Below are positions 27,158-35,329 of a DNA stretch of 64,000 nucleotides, piece by piece. A program made the position numbers and the translations under genes. A model generated the notes under the pieces. The model searched no databases. It saw nothing but the letters and a program-made list of their open reading frames with translations, and was not told the origin of the DNA. The stretch is taken from assembly GCF_000332155.1 (NCBI RefSeq), contig NZ_KB235908.1, positions 1 to 64,000 on the forward strand, given 5' to 3'. Source of the stretch: Kamptonema formosum PCC 6407 (GTDB taxonomy: Bacteria; Cyanobacteriota; Cyanobacteriia; Cyanobacteriales; Microcoleaceae). Every line of letters begins with the position of its first letter. Within the stretch, counting starts at the first letter, position 1.

Positions 27158-28120
27158 GTGCCAGTTAATGCCGACAAACCACACTTGTGGAAACCCGATA
27201 TTGCCCTGTCGGTAGACTTCTATAACAATTGGTTCATGCAGTTTGCTCCAAAAGCCTACCGCGACACTCGCATTGCTACAACTCAACAAGTTGAATCCGC
27301 CTTAGCTGAGACAGCCAATCTGACCAACATCACGTCTGCCCTGCTGCAACAGCATCCAGAGGTTTTGCCCATTTTACGCATGGCGGCAGCGCCGCCAATT
27401 GCGCGAGATCGCCTGATCGGTTTAGCAGGAGTGTCGCCCAACCTAGTCAAAAATATGGAAGAGAAACAGCGAATTCCGCCCCGGGCAGACATTGCAACTC
27501 TGGATGCTGAACTCACAAAAATTAGTCAAATTATTGCACGACTGCTCGACAAAGATATTTTTCCTTGGCTAGAAAGCCGACAGCAGCCAACTGATAGTGA
27601 AGTTCAAAGAGCAGCAACAATTGTAGCCGATCGCCTTTGCGGTGCTATTTCTGACCCGATCGTTCGCAACGCTCAAGAACGAAGGCAGCTTACTATGATC
27701 AGACAATGGCTGGAACAGCGTGGTTATTCCTATGTTAGAGGAGGAGCCGGATTAAGTTTTGAGACAATGCAACCGGGGACTTTCTCGTTTCGGCTCAATA
27801 TCCCGGTACTTTTACAGTCCGGCACCAAACAAATTAATATCCCTATTGATGTTGCGCTCGTGCCAATTGATTCTAGCCCTGGTGAATTCCCGTTACTGAT
27901 TGAAGCGAAATCTGCCGGTGACTATACCAATCCCAATAAGCGACGCAAGGAAGAAGCTATTAAAATGACTCAATTGAGGAGCAATTACGGCAATAACGTG
28001 CGTTTTATTTTGTTTCTTTGCGGTTACTTTGACAGTGGCTATTTGGGTTACGAAGCGGCCGAAGGAATTGACTGGGTTTGGGAACATCGGATTGATGATT
28101 TAGCGCTATTTGAAATATGA
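27158..28120 (+). CDS. XamI-like type II restriction endonuclease
   Basis: A 320-residue protein with an N-terminal segment (KPDIALSVDFYNNWFMQFAP) that I recognise as typical of the XamI restriction family. A PD-(D/E)XK catalytic core is visible: D231 in IPIDVALVP, then E249-A-K251 in LLIEAKSAGD, 17 residues later. GTG is used as start, 4 nt after a GGAG-type ribosome site region. The stop overlaps the methyltransferase start (ATGA), giving a coupled restriction-modification operon. XamI itself cuts GTCGAC; the specificity here cannot be read from sequence. Confidence 0.82.
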   Translation: MPVNADKPHLWKPDIALSVDFYNNWFMQFAPKAYRDTRIATTQQVESALAETANLTNITSALLQQHPEVLPILRMAAAPPIARDRLIGLAGVSPNLVKNMEEKQRIPPRADIATLDAELTKISQIIARLLDKDIFPWLESRQQPTDSEVQRAATIVADRLCGAISDPIVRNAQERRQLTMIRQWLEQRGYSYVRGGAGLSFETMQPGTFSFRLNIPVLLQSGTKQINIPIDVALVPIDSSPGEFPLLIEAKSAGDYTNPNKRRKEEAIKMTQLRSNYGNNVRFILFLCGYFDSGYLGYEAAEGIDWVWEHRIDDLALFEI

Positions 28121-29670
28121 ATGTAACTGCAACAATTGAATTGACACGAATGTTGCGGCAATCGCAACTGGATGGAGCTAGAACTCAAGCTCAGCGAAAT
28201 AAGCTAGGTCAGTTTGCTACACCTCCAACACTGGCAGCAGATATTCTCAAATATGCTTCAATGCTGTTGCCGTCAGACATTAAAATTCGTTTTCTCGACC
28301 CAGCTTTTGGCACAGGTTCTTTTTATTCGGCATTATTGCAGCAATTTGGGCGATCGCAAATTGTTAAAGCAGTTGGCTATGAAATTGACCCCCATTACGG
28401 AAACGAAGCGATTAAGCTTTGGAGTGACACTTCGCTACATCTGAATATCGCTGACTTTACCCAAGCGACACCCCCTAACTCTGATGAAGCAAAAGCTAAC
28501 TTAGTAATTTGCAATCCCCCCTATGTCCGGCACCATCATTTGAACCGAGTTGAAAAGCTGCGGCTGCAACAGCTAGCACAGCAAACAGCGGGAGTTAAAC
28601 TCAGTCAGTTGGCTAGTCTTTACTGCCATTTTTTGTGCATTGCGGATGCGAGTATGGCTGTTGATGGATTAGCGGGGTGGCTGATTCCCAGTGGATTTAT
28701 GGATGTGAATTACGGACGGCAAATTAAGGATTACTTGCTAAATCGCGTTACCCTACTACGAATTCACTGTTTCGATGCTGCTGACGCGCAGTTTGAAGAT
28801 GCACTCTGTACGTCAGCAGTGGTTTGGTTTAAGAAAGCTTTGCCACCTGCTAACCATGCTGTTGAGTTTACCTATGGAGGGAGTTTGACAGCATCTAAAA
28901 TGTCGCTGATCGTGTCGGTGGAGTCGCTACGCAGTGCAGCTAAGTGGACTAAGTTTGGACTGATGTCTGGTAGCGTGAATTCTCAAGAACAGCCGTTGAA
29001 ACTTAAGGACTTATTTACTATTAAACGGGGGCTGGCGACGGGAGCGAACGATTTTTTTGTGTTAACACTAGAGCAAGTTTCTGCTTACAAATTGCCCTTT
29101 GAATTTCTCAAGCCAGTTTTGCCCAGTCCCCGGTTGTTATCAGTTGATGAGATTGAGGGCGATCGCTTGGGAAATCCGATTCTAGATCGTCGGTTATTCT
29201 TACTATCGTGCGATTTGCCCCCTGATGAGGTGAAAGCTAAGTATCCGTCGCTGTGGGAATATTTGGAGATGGGAGTAGAGCAGGAAATTTGCGATCGCTA
29301 CCTGTGCAAGCATCGCTCACCCTGGTATTCTCAGGAAAAGCGTCCTCCTTCGCCGTTCCTCTGTACTTATATGGGCCGTCAGGATACTGGTAGAGGTAGA
29401 CCTTTTCGATTTATTCTGAATCATTCAATGGCGACGGCTACCAATGTATATTTGATGTTGTATCCTAAACCTGCTCTTGCCAAAGTGCTTTTAGATCGAC
29501 CAGAATTGCTTAAAGAGGTGTGGCAGGCGCTCGATCAAATTTCTGATGAGGCACTGATGGGTGAGGGGCGCGTGTATGGGGGTGGATTGCATAAGCTGGA
29601 ACCGAGGGAATTGGGTAATAGTTTAGCTGCGAAGGTTGTTGAAGTTTTATCAAAGCAGTTGGTTGATTGA
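28117..29670 (+). CDS. N6-adenine methyltransferase of the R-M pair
   Basis: A 517-residue class I methyltransferase. Motif I is LDPAFGTGSF (D61), motif IV is NPPY (133-136), and the N-terminal NKLGQFATPP is typical of TaqI/Eco57I-like adenine methyltransferases. The C-terminal about 250 residues probably hold the target-recognition domain. It is coupled to the XamI-like endonuclease by a 4-bp overlap and should protect the same site. The C-terminal 120 codons have a second, degraded copy about 730 bp downstream (30020-30390). Confidence 0.9.
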   Translation: MNVTATIELTRMLRQSQLDGARTQAQRNKLGQFATPPTLAADILKYASMLLPSDIKIRFLDPAFGTGSFYSALLQQFGRSQIVKAVGYEIDPHYGNEAIKLWSDTSLHLNIADFTQATPPNSDEAKANLVICNPPYVRHHHLNRVEKLRLQQLAQQTAGVKLSQLASLYCHFLCIADASMAVDGLAGWLIPSGFMDVNYGRQIKDYLLNRVTLLRIHCFDAADAQFEDALCTSAVVWFKKALPPANHAVEFTYGGSLTASKMSLIVSVESLRSAAKWTKFGLMSGSVNSQEQPLKLKDLFTIKRGLATGANDFFVLTLEQVSAYKLPFEFLKPVLPSPRLLSVDEIEGDRLGNPILDRRLFLLSCDLPPDEVKAKYPSLWEYLEMGVEQEICDRYLCKHRSPWYSQEKRPPSPFLCTYMGRQDTGRGRPFRFILNHSMATATNVYLMLYPKPALAKVLLDRPELLKEVWQALDQISDEALMGEGRVYGGGLHKLEPRELGNSLAAKVVEVLSKQLVD

Positions 29671-29807
29671 CTGGAGTTGCGCTCAAAAACTAGAAGTGCG
29701 TTCGCGTAGTGTGCCGGAGGCATATCGCAGGCGTGCAAACACCTTCCCTGGTAGTTGCAGCTTTTTTGGGTATGATGTAGTCTTGTCTTCTCTATATCTG
29801 GGGCAGA

Positions 29808-30011
29808 ATGGCCAAATTACCAGACCAAACTTTAAATAATATCTTTTACTTGCAGCGACGGTTAGTAGAACTAATTGATGAAGCCAAAGCCACTGAGTTT
29901 GATCTATTTGAACGGTTTGGTGAGAATGAGGCAACCCTACCAGAACTAGATCAGATGCAAAGCAGTGTTGAGAGACTGAGAATGCCTTACTCACAGACTA
30001 TTAATGGGTAA
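29808..30011 (+). CDS. Small 67-aa protein between the duplicated segments
   Basis: A short acidic helical protein (LPDQTLNNIFYLQRRLVELI and so on), no family recognised. It lies between the methyltransferase and the broken copy of its 3' end. It could be an accessory gene caught by the duplication or a chance frame. Confidence 0.4.
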   Translation: MAKLPDQTLNNIFYLQRRLVELIDEAKATEFDLFERFGENEATLPELDQMQSSVERLRMPYSQTING

Positions 30012-30019
30012 GAGAGGAT

Positions 30020-30390
30020 GTGGGCGATCGCTACCTGTGCAAACATTGTACTCCCTGGTACTCGCAGGAAAAGCATCCTCCTTCGCCGTTCCTCTCTACC
30101 TATATGGATCGTCAGGATACTGGTAGAGGTAGACCTTTTCGATTTATCCTGGATCACTCAAGGGCAACGGCTACCAATGTTTATTTGATGTTGTATCCTA
30201 AACCTGCTCTTGACAATATATTTTCGGATAAGCCAGAATTGCTCAAAGAGGTGTGACAGGCGCTCGATCAGATTTCTGATGAGGTGGTGATGGCTGAGGA
30301 GTGCGTATATGGGGGTGGACTGCATAAGCTGGAGCAGAGAGAACTGGGTAATACATCTTATGTAGAAATTCTTAAGATTTTACTAAGTTG
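30020..30390 (+). pseudogene. Partial duplicate of the methyltransferase C-terminus
   Basis: From GGGCGATCGCTACCTGTGC at about 30022 this segment repeats the 3' part of the methyltransferase (about 29289-29650). It has substitutions and a stop after KPELLKEV (at 30256), where the intact gene continues WQALDQIS. The remaining similarity continues in frame after the stop to about 30360. It is a tandem partial duplication that has decayed and could be a substrate for recombination. Confidence 0.85.
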
Positions 30391-30468
30391 GTAAGCTGTT
30401 TGGTTACATTCATATTTAATTCATACTTACTCTGCTGCGGACTCTTATGCACTCAAGGAGAAAAAATA

Positions 30469-31353
30469 ATGGACATTTTGGGAATAGCCCATGAAATTAA
30501 TTCCGAGCTTAGACATATTCGCTCTCAGTATCCCCATGTGTTAAGTGCGGAAGAAAGGTCGGATATTTTTGATAGTATCGAGACTTGTCTGATTAATGAA
30601 CTTGCAGATGTGATTGAACTATCAGTACGCAATGGTCGCGACAAGCAAGAGTTATTGAAATGGAGTTACAATTTAAGCGATAAAAATTACCCAGAACGAA
30701 TTGGTATAGATATCCAAACAATTCTTGCATCACTCAATAAGATTAAACAAGAAGCATACTTAGATTGTGTTGTAAAATGGTCGTCTCAATTTTTAGAGCT
30801 AGATCCCCCCTCCCAGGAAAAGCTTCTCTGTAACACTATTTGGGATAAAAATTATACAATCACTAACGATTTAGATAGAAGTTCAAAAAAACTTGGGTTA
30901 CGAGATAAACATGAATCATTAGAGCAAAAAATAAATGACTCTAATATATGTATTGACTTAAGTATAATAGAGAATGAACTTTTGAAACTTGCTTCGGAAA
31001 CAGAACTACTTGGTAGTATTTCAGCAAAGCAAATTACTAATGATCTACAAAAATGTTTTCTTAATAATTATATTCGAGGAGTAGAGTTTTCAATTTTAGA
31101 GAATCATAAAAAACTTATTATAATTCAATGGAAGTTTGAACTGAATTCAAGCAATAATTTAGTTCGATCCGGAGAACCTTTACCTTTAATAATAGAGCAA
31201 TATCAAGAAAATAAAGAGTATTCCTGCCTGAAAATTCAGCTTAAATTTACCGAAAAATTTAAACGTACATCCGAGGAAGACCAACTATATATAAAAAATA
31301 CAATTTTTGAAAAAAGCGATTCTCTTATTTTAAAAAAAAAAGAGGCTGGTTGA
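30469..31353 (+). CDS. HORMA-like protein, larger of two
   Basis: A 294-residue protein. Residues 7-55 (AHEINSELRHIRSQYPHVLS, then DIFDSIETCLINELADVIEL) align position by position with the HORMA-like protein encoded next door (AQQVKRDLKSLSKAYPNLLS). This marks the two as paralogues with the helical start of bacterial HORMA proteins. The second half is rich in charged strands and ends in a basic tail (SLILKKKEAG), a possible peptide for HORMA binding. The ATG at 30469 has AAGGAG upstream; an earlier start would add hydrophobic residues. AT content is higher than in the R-M genes, which suggests separate acquisition. Confidence 0.7.
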   Translation: MDILGIAHEINSELRHIRSQYPHVLSAEERSDIFDSIETCLINELADVIELSVRNGRDKQELLKWSYNLSDKNYPERIGIDIQTILASLNKIKQEAYLDCVVKWSSQFLELDPPSQEKLLCNTIWDKNYTITNDLDRSSKKLGLRDKHESLEQKINDSNICIDLSIIENELLKLASETELLGSISAKQITNDLQKCFLNNYIRGVEFSILENHKKLIIIQWKFELNSSNNLVRSGEPLPLIIEQYQENKEYSCLKIQLKFTEKFKRTSEEDQLYIKNTIFEKSDSLILKKKEAG

Positions 31354-31426
31354 ATTATTTAAAACGCATTATTAATTACCACTAAAGACTAGCTTTGATG
31401 TTAACTCAACTTATAGGTAGATAAAA

Positions 31427-31984
31427 ATGAAAAGCATTGTTATTTCCACATCGATATCGATTACCGGAAATGATATAATTTATGTAGCTCAACAGGTTAA
31501 AAGGGATTTAAAAAGTCTAAGTAAAGCTTACCCAAATCTTCTTTCTTCAGATGAAGCCGATGATTTAGAAGATAACTTTATGACTCTTCTAATAAATAAT
31601 GCTGTTTCTGATATAGGATTCAGCATATATGATCCAACTAACTCAAATCTTGTATATCACGAGTATCGATATAAAGTTCTTCTAGGTGGAGATGTCACAT
31701 CTGTAACAAATGGAGGTCGTCAGGGAACGGGAGGAAAACCCGTAGAAGCAGTCTGGATTCCGAGTTCAGCAGTATTTACTTCTTGGGTTATTTGGTCAGA
31801 TACTATGTCAAATTTGTCAAAAGAACAACAAAGAAGTATTGTGAGTAATACAAGATGGTCAATACCAGGAGAAAACTCCAGTTTTCAGCGTAGATACGAG
31901 GGAGAAAATTGGAGCAGCTTAGGGCTTTATGCTAGCGGTAATCTTGGAGTTGAAGTGCAAGTTTGGAAGTTTAAAAAAGCTTGA
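31427..31984 (+). CDS. HORMA-domain protein (CBASS Cap7-like)
   Basis: A 185-residue protein that matches bacterial HORMA proteins in length and pattern. A first helix (DIIYVAQQVKRDLKSLSKAY) is followed by a second with LEDNFMTLLINNAVSDIGFS, then strands with YHEYRYKVLLGGD, and a C-terminal safety-belt-like segment (SLGLYASGNLGVEVQVWKF). In type III CBASS, HORMA proteins bind peptides and activate a CD-NTase, and TRIP13-type ATPases release them. Here the partner ATPase is at 32634 but no CD-NTase is present. The identification is by pattern and context. Confidence 0.75.
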   Translation: MKSIVISTSISITGNDIIYVAQQVKRDLKSLSKAYPNLLSSDEADDLEDNFMTLLINNAVSDIGFSIYDPTNSNLVYHEYRYKVLLGGDVTSVTNGGRQGTGGKPVEAVWIPSSAVFTSWVIWSDTMSNLSKEQQRSIVSNTRWSIPGENSSFQRRYEGENWSSLGLYASGNLGVEVQVWKFKKA

Positions 31985-32601
31985 AAAATATCAATTTTAG
32001 TAACAAATTAAAATTAACAATTATGAGCCATTTACATTTATTTCTCTATCTACCGGAGCAAGTTTATCAGCTTTTAAAACTGCCTACATCTTCAGTAATT
32101 CAAACAACTTTGACTATTTCACCTAATCGATTAAGCCTGCCAACTTTAGTATCTGTAGAAAATATTATTCAAGAAATCAATGCTAAAGGATTTGAGTTAG
32201 CAAATAGCAATCAAATTTATAAAATATCCAGTTTGATTAATAATTATTTAGTTACAGAAAAAGCTAATTGGCAAGATCAATCTCTGGAGTTGAACGTTAC
32301 ACGAATATCACTGCAAGATAAGGAATTTTACGATGAAGTTAAAAAAGTTCGCGATTTGGCTACTACGATGGCAAAGGAGGTTACTTACTATGAAGATAAA
32401 AATGATAATGACAATGTAAAAAAAGCAAAAGATAATGCTAGGAAGGAGTTAGCAAAATCCGTAAAAAGTCAGCCGAAATGGTGGGATACTAGAACAGGAA
32501 AATTATTTATTTTTTTGGGCAAAACTGCTATTTCTACGATCTGGGGAAGGTGCATTGGCACTGCCTTTGATACTTTGATTGATAACATTAGGGAAAACTA
32601 A
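31981..32601 (+). CDS. Unknown protein inside the HORMA/TRIP13 cassette
   Basis: A 206-residue basic protein of no family I know. It has two helical parts, a charged coiled segment (KKVRDLATTMAKEVTYYEDK), and a C-terminal hydrophobic stretch (KLFIFLGKTAISTIWGRC) that might insert in a membrane. The TTG at 31981 overlaps the HORMA stop; an ATG at 32023 would shorten it by 14 residues and lacks a clear ribosome site. Because it lies between HORMA and TRIP13 genes and has the only candidate membrane helix, it is the best candidate for an effector. Confidence 0.6.
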   Translation: MKNINFSNKLKLTIMSHLHLFLYLPEQVYQLLKLPTSSVIQTTLTISPNRLSLPTLVSVENIIQEINAKGFELANSNQIYKISSLINNYLVTEKANWQDQSLELNVTRISLQDKEFYDEVKKVRDLATTMAKEVTYYEDKNDNDNVKKAKDNARKELAKSVKSQPKWWDTRTGKLFIFLGKTAISTIWGRCIGTAFDTLIDNIREN

Positions 32602-32633
32602 ACTCTAGGTAAATTAGGATAAGGGGATCTAAA

Positions 32634-33875
32634 ATGCCATCTTTATTTTGGATGATTTGCTGGGACTATGGCTTTTTTCCAATAACTAGCACAACAGAAA
32701 AAGCTATCATTCAATCGCTTCGTCAACACATTATAGGACAAAAAATAAGTGCCAGTGATATAGGAATGTACTTAGAAAAAATCACCGTAATAGTTGGAGG
32801 TGCAAAACAAAGCTTTTCTGCACATCTGGAAAGAATCGATCCACCTACCAATTTCACAGTTGACAACACCACTACTTTTCATGTCAGTTCAGAAAAAGAT
32901 TTTAATAAATCTTCGTTAGCTCAAGGAGATATAATTATGGACCCTTTACCAACTTCCGAATTAGATGAACTTGTTACGTTTCAGATAACATTCAATCCTC
33001 AAAAGCTAGATTTTTATTACATGGAAATTTATAAATCGCTAGTTGGGATCGCTAAGGAAGAAATACTTCTAGAAGTGATAAGTTTGTTAACTCCATTTGA
33101 AAAAAAAGAGAAGTGGAGTCAGCAATATTATCAAACTGTATTACCTGCACTTCTGACTACTGCAAACAAAGCTCCTGTAATTGTTTTTGGTGGCGATCCT
33201 GGCACTGGAAAAACAGCACTAGCAACCAGTATGGGAGTGGCATTAGCGAAAAAGTTAGGTGAGAAAGTTCATTTTAAACACCTGGGGCTGATGATGCGAG
33301 GCATGGGATATCAGGGACGAGCTAGTAGCATGATTGTAAAACTATTTGAACAGGTTAAAAAAGAGTATATTAAACATAAAGAACCTATAATTCTTTTTTT
33401 TGACGAAGCTGAAGCTATGGTAGGCTCACGCGAACAAACTGATTCAAGTTCGGGAGCGCAAGAGAATTTAGCAATAGTCGATTCAATTATTATTGGTGTA
33501 GATAGTTTACGCAAAGGACTACAAGCACGAGTTGTCGCTTTGTTTGCTACAAATTTAACAGGACGGATTGATCCGGCATTATTGCGACGTAGCTACTATT
33601 ATGAATTCAAGAGACCTGATGAAAAAGCCCGTCAAATATTATTGGAATCATCTTTACAAGGTATGGGATTCAATAAAGATGATATAGATAGGCTAGTAGA
33701 AGCTACACAACCCAAAATAATCAATGGTAAAGAAATAGGCTTTACACCTTCTGATATAGTTGAATTAATAATTAGTCGTGCATTAAATAAAGCAATACAA
33801 GCTAATCAGCCTGTCAGTGTGGAATCTTTGTTAAGCTTTTGCCAAGAGACAACCCCTACAGGTGCTTTTTTATAG
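32634..33875 (+). CDS. TRIP13-like AAA+ ATPase
   Basis: A 413-residue AAA+ protein with an N-terminal domain of about 170 residues. Walker A is GGDPGTGKTAL (K193), Walker B is IILFFDEAEAM (D257, E258), sensor 1 is LFATNLTG and the arginine finger follows in IDPALLRR. The spacing and the string NLAIVDSIIIGVDSLRK resemble the TRIP13/PCH2 family, which remodels HORMA proteins. An AGGGG ribosome site precedes the ATG. Next to two HORMA-like genes, it is predicted to unfold or reset them. Bacterial homologues act in CBASS as Cap6. Confidence 0.85.
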   Translation: MPSLFWMICWDYGFFPITSTTEKAIIQSLRQHIIGQKISASDIGMYLEKITVIVGGAKQSFSAHLERIDPPTNFTVDNTTTFHVSSEKDFNKSSLAQGDIIMDPLPTSELDELVTFQITFNPQKLDFYYMEIYKSLVGIAKEEILLEVISLLTPFEKKEKWSQQYYQTVLPALLTTANKAPVIVFGGDPGTGKTALATSMGVALAKKLGEKVHFKHLGLMMRGMGYQGRASSMIVKLFEQVKKEYIKHKEPIILFFDEAEAMVGSREQTDSSSGAQENLAIVDSIIIGVDSLRKGLQARVVALFATNLTGRIDPALLRRSYYYEFKRPDEKARQILLESSLQGMGFNKDDIDRLVEATQPKIINGKEIGFTPSDIVELIISRALNKAIQANQPVSVESLLSFCQETTPTGAFL

Positions 33876-33964
33876 CCTGCATACCGCTTCCTAGAAATAC
33901 TAATTCAGCTATTTGTTAATTATGTAGCTGATAATTAGGTGGTTAAAATTTTTAATGTTTCTCT

Positions 33965-34495
33965 TCAATACTTAAACTTTCGTTTTTCTGGCGGTTCTAT
34001 CCAGACGAGACAGAAACCATAGCTAGTGCGACGACCATCAAAAATTACACTAGAACCCTCAAGAGCTACATCCTGAGTGCAACTTTTATCGATCAGTTTC
34101 CCGCTATTCCACTTCATCAAATTCCGAGCCAACTTCCCCTCAGCGCTAGTCGCCCACCGCAAAGCCTCCGCCTGCTCCTGAGTCAAATGAACCGCCTCCC
34201 CCGGCGCAAACCCTCCTTGCGACCAAAGTAAACCCATCCATCCCATCAAAGCACCTATACCCAACGTCGTCAACAGTATACCCGCCGCCACCACCAAAGA
34301 ACCCGCAGAAGTCGCCACCCTCCTCAATTCCGTCTGACGCACCAGAGAATTCACAGCCTCAGCAATTTGCCCCTCTTGCTTCTCAACCGCCACCCGCTCG
34401 TAACTCGCCAAAGTCTTATTAATCCGCCCCACCCACCGATTGAATGCTAACTCAAAATCCTCCGGTTTAGGACTCTCTTGAATCAATACTTCCAA
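33965..34495 (-). CDS. Membrane protein of plasmid segregation cluster
   Basis: A 176-residue protein with a helical N-terminus, one long hydrophobic stretch (SLVVAAGILLTTLGIGALMG, about 86-112, then WMGLLW) and a C-terminal soluble part containing LTQEQAEALRWATSAEGKLA. I recall similar proteins beside ParA- and ParM-like genes on cyanobacterial plasmids, without known function. It overlaps the truncated P-loop gene upstream by 13 bp. It may link a plasmid complex to the membrane; this is inference. Confidence 0.6.
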   Translation of the reverse strand: MEVLIQESPKPEDFELAFNRWVGRINKTLASYERVAVEKQEGQIAEAVNSLVRQTELRRVATSAGSLVVAAGILLTTLGIGALMGWMGLLWSQGGFAPGEAVHLTQEQAEALRWATSAEGKLARNLMKWNSGKLIDKSCTQDVALEGSSVIFDGRRTSYGFCLVWIEPPEKRKFKY

Positions 34496-34809
34496 TCTAC
34501 ACTCTCATAAATCCGAGACACATCAGGATTAGAGCGATCCGTGTCTACCGCAAAAAACGGAAAATTCTTATCCAAGAAATACTGAATCAAAACCCTAGCA
34601 AATAAACTTTTACCAACCCCACCTTTCTCTCCATCAATCAGATGAATTTTAGTAGCAGACTTCTCAACCTTCTCTAAGTCGCACTCTTTGAAACCATTCA
34701 AGCTTTCATTCGCTGTACCCATACCTGAATCTCCCCCTTCATCAACCTGTTTAACCACAGAATCTGTTAGCTGAACTTGATACTTAGAGTTCCTACTTCT
34801 ACTTGCCAT
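34483..34809 (-). pseudogene. Truncated ParA/MinD-type P-loop protein
   Basis: Only 108 residues. After about 50 polar residues, the start of a ParA/MipZ-like ATPase is intact: GEKGGVGKSLFARVLIQYFL with the signature lysine, then FFAVDTDRSNPDVSRIYE. The protein then stops after YESVDWKY, where family members continue for about 150 residues with Walker B and the rest of the fold. The next gene starts inside its end. It is either a remnant or a minimal P-loop protein; nucleotide hydrolysis seems impossible without the missing half. Confidence 0.65.
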
Positions 34810-34864
34810 ATCTCAATCCTCTATTTCACGTATACTTCCTAACAAATCAACAATTGAATCCTAA

Positions 34865-35329
34865 TCACGCGAATCCTGAATCATCAAAATCGTCTAATTC
34901 AAACAAGTCATCCGCAGTCAATTTGCTAGGGTCATGGTGAGAACACCTCAAACTAGCACCGTTCAGCCTAGACCTGTCCGCCTCCTCAATATCAGCAGGT
35001 AATTCTCGCGAAGATGGTATTGAAGAAATAGGCATTCCCCCTATATGAATAGGAGGATATTCAAGCCCGCCTCGCTCGCGCAAATAGAGAGCTTGCTTTT
35101 CCAGAACATAGACGGCATTTTTAAATAACCGCCCTAAAATAACTGGATCGATATCCCCTTTTTCCAAATATGCTAACGGCAGCCAGTAAGGGCGCAGAGC
35201 TTGGAGAATCATTTCTCTCGAAGGCAACAATAAGTTGCCTTTAATATAGGACATCAAAACTCCATCAGGAGTAGATTTAAAAGGCTGATAGCGCCACAAA
35301 AAATCAACCCTTTCTTTTTCCTTAGCCAT
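34865..35329 (-). CDS. Possible adaptor for the actin-like protein
   Basis: A 154-residue protein, no family recognised. The N-terminal about 90 residues look globular (YQPFKSTPDGVLMSYIKGNL), the rest is acidic and Ser-rich, ending DDLFELDDFDDSGFA. Its start overlaps the end of the actin-like gene by 8 bp, so the two are coupled. In ParM systems the second gene encodes the DNA-binding adaptor ParR; this one has no recognisable ribbon-helix-helix, so that role is only a positional guess. Confidence 0.55.
   Translation of the reverse strand: MAKEKERVDFLWRYQPFKSTPDGVLMSYIKGNLLLPSREMILQALRPYWLPLAYLEKGDIDPVILGRLFKNAVYVLEKQALYLRERGGLEYPPIHIGGMPISSIPSSRELPADIEEADRSRLNGASLRCSHHDPSKLTADDLFELDDFDDSGFA

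Noticed and set aside
27158-28120. Claiming GTCGAC as the recognition site
   Set aside because: XamI-type similarity suggests it, but specificity varies between members and cannot be read from the sequence.
30469-33875. Complete type III CBASS
   Set aside because: No CD-NTase (GS-x-aspartate triad) protein is encoded between the R-M operon and the segregation cluster, so the system is not called CBASS.
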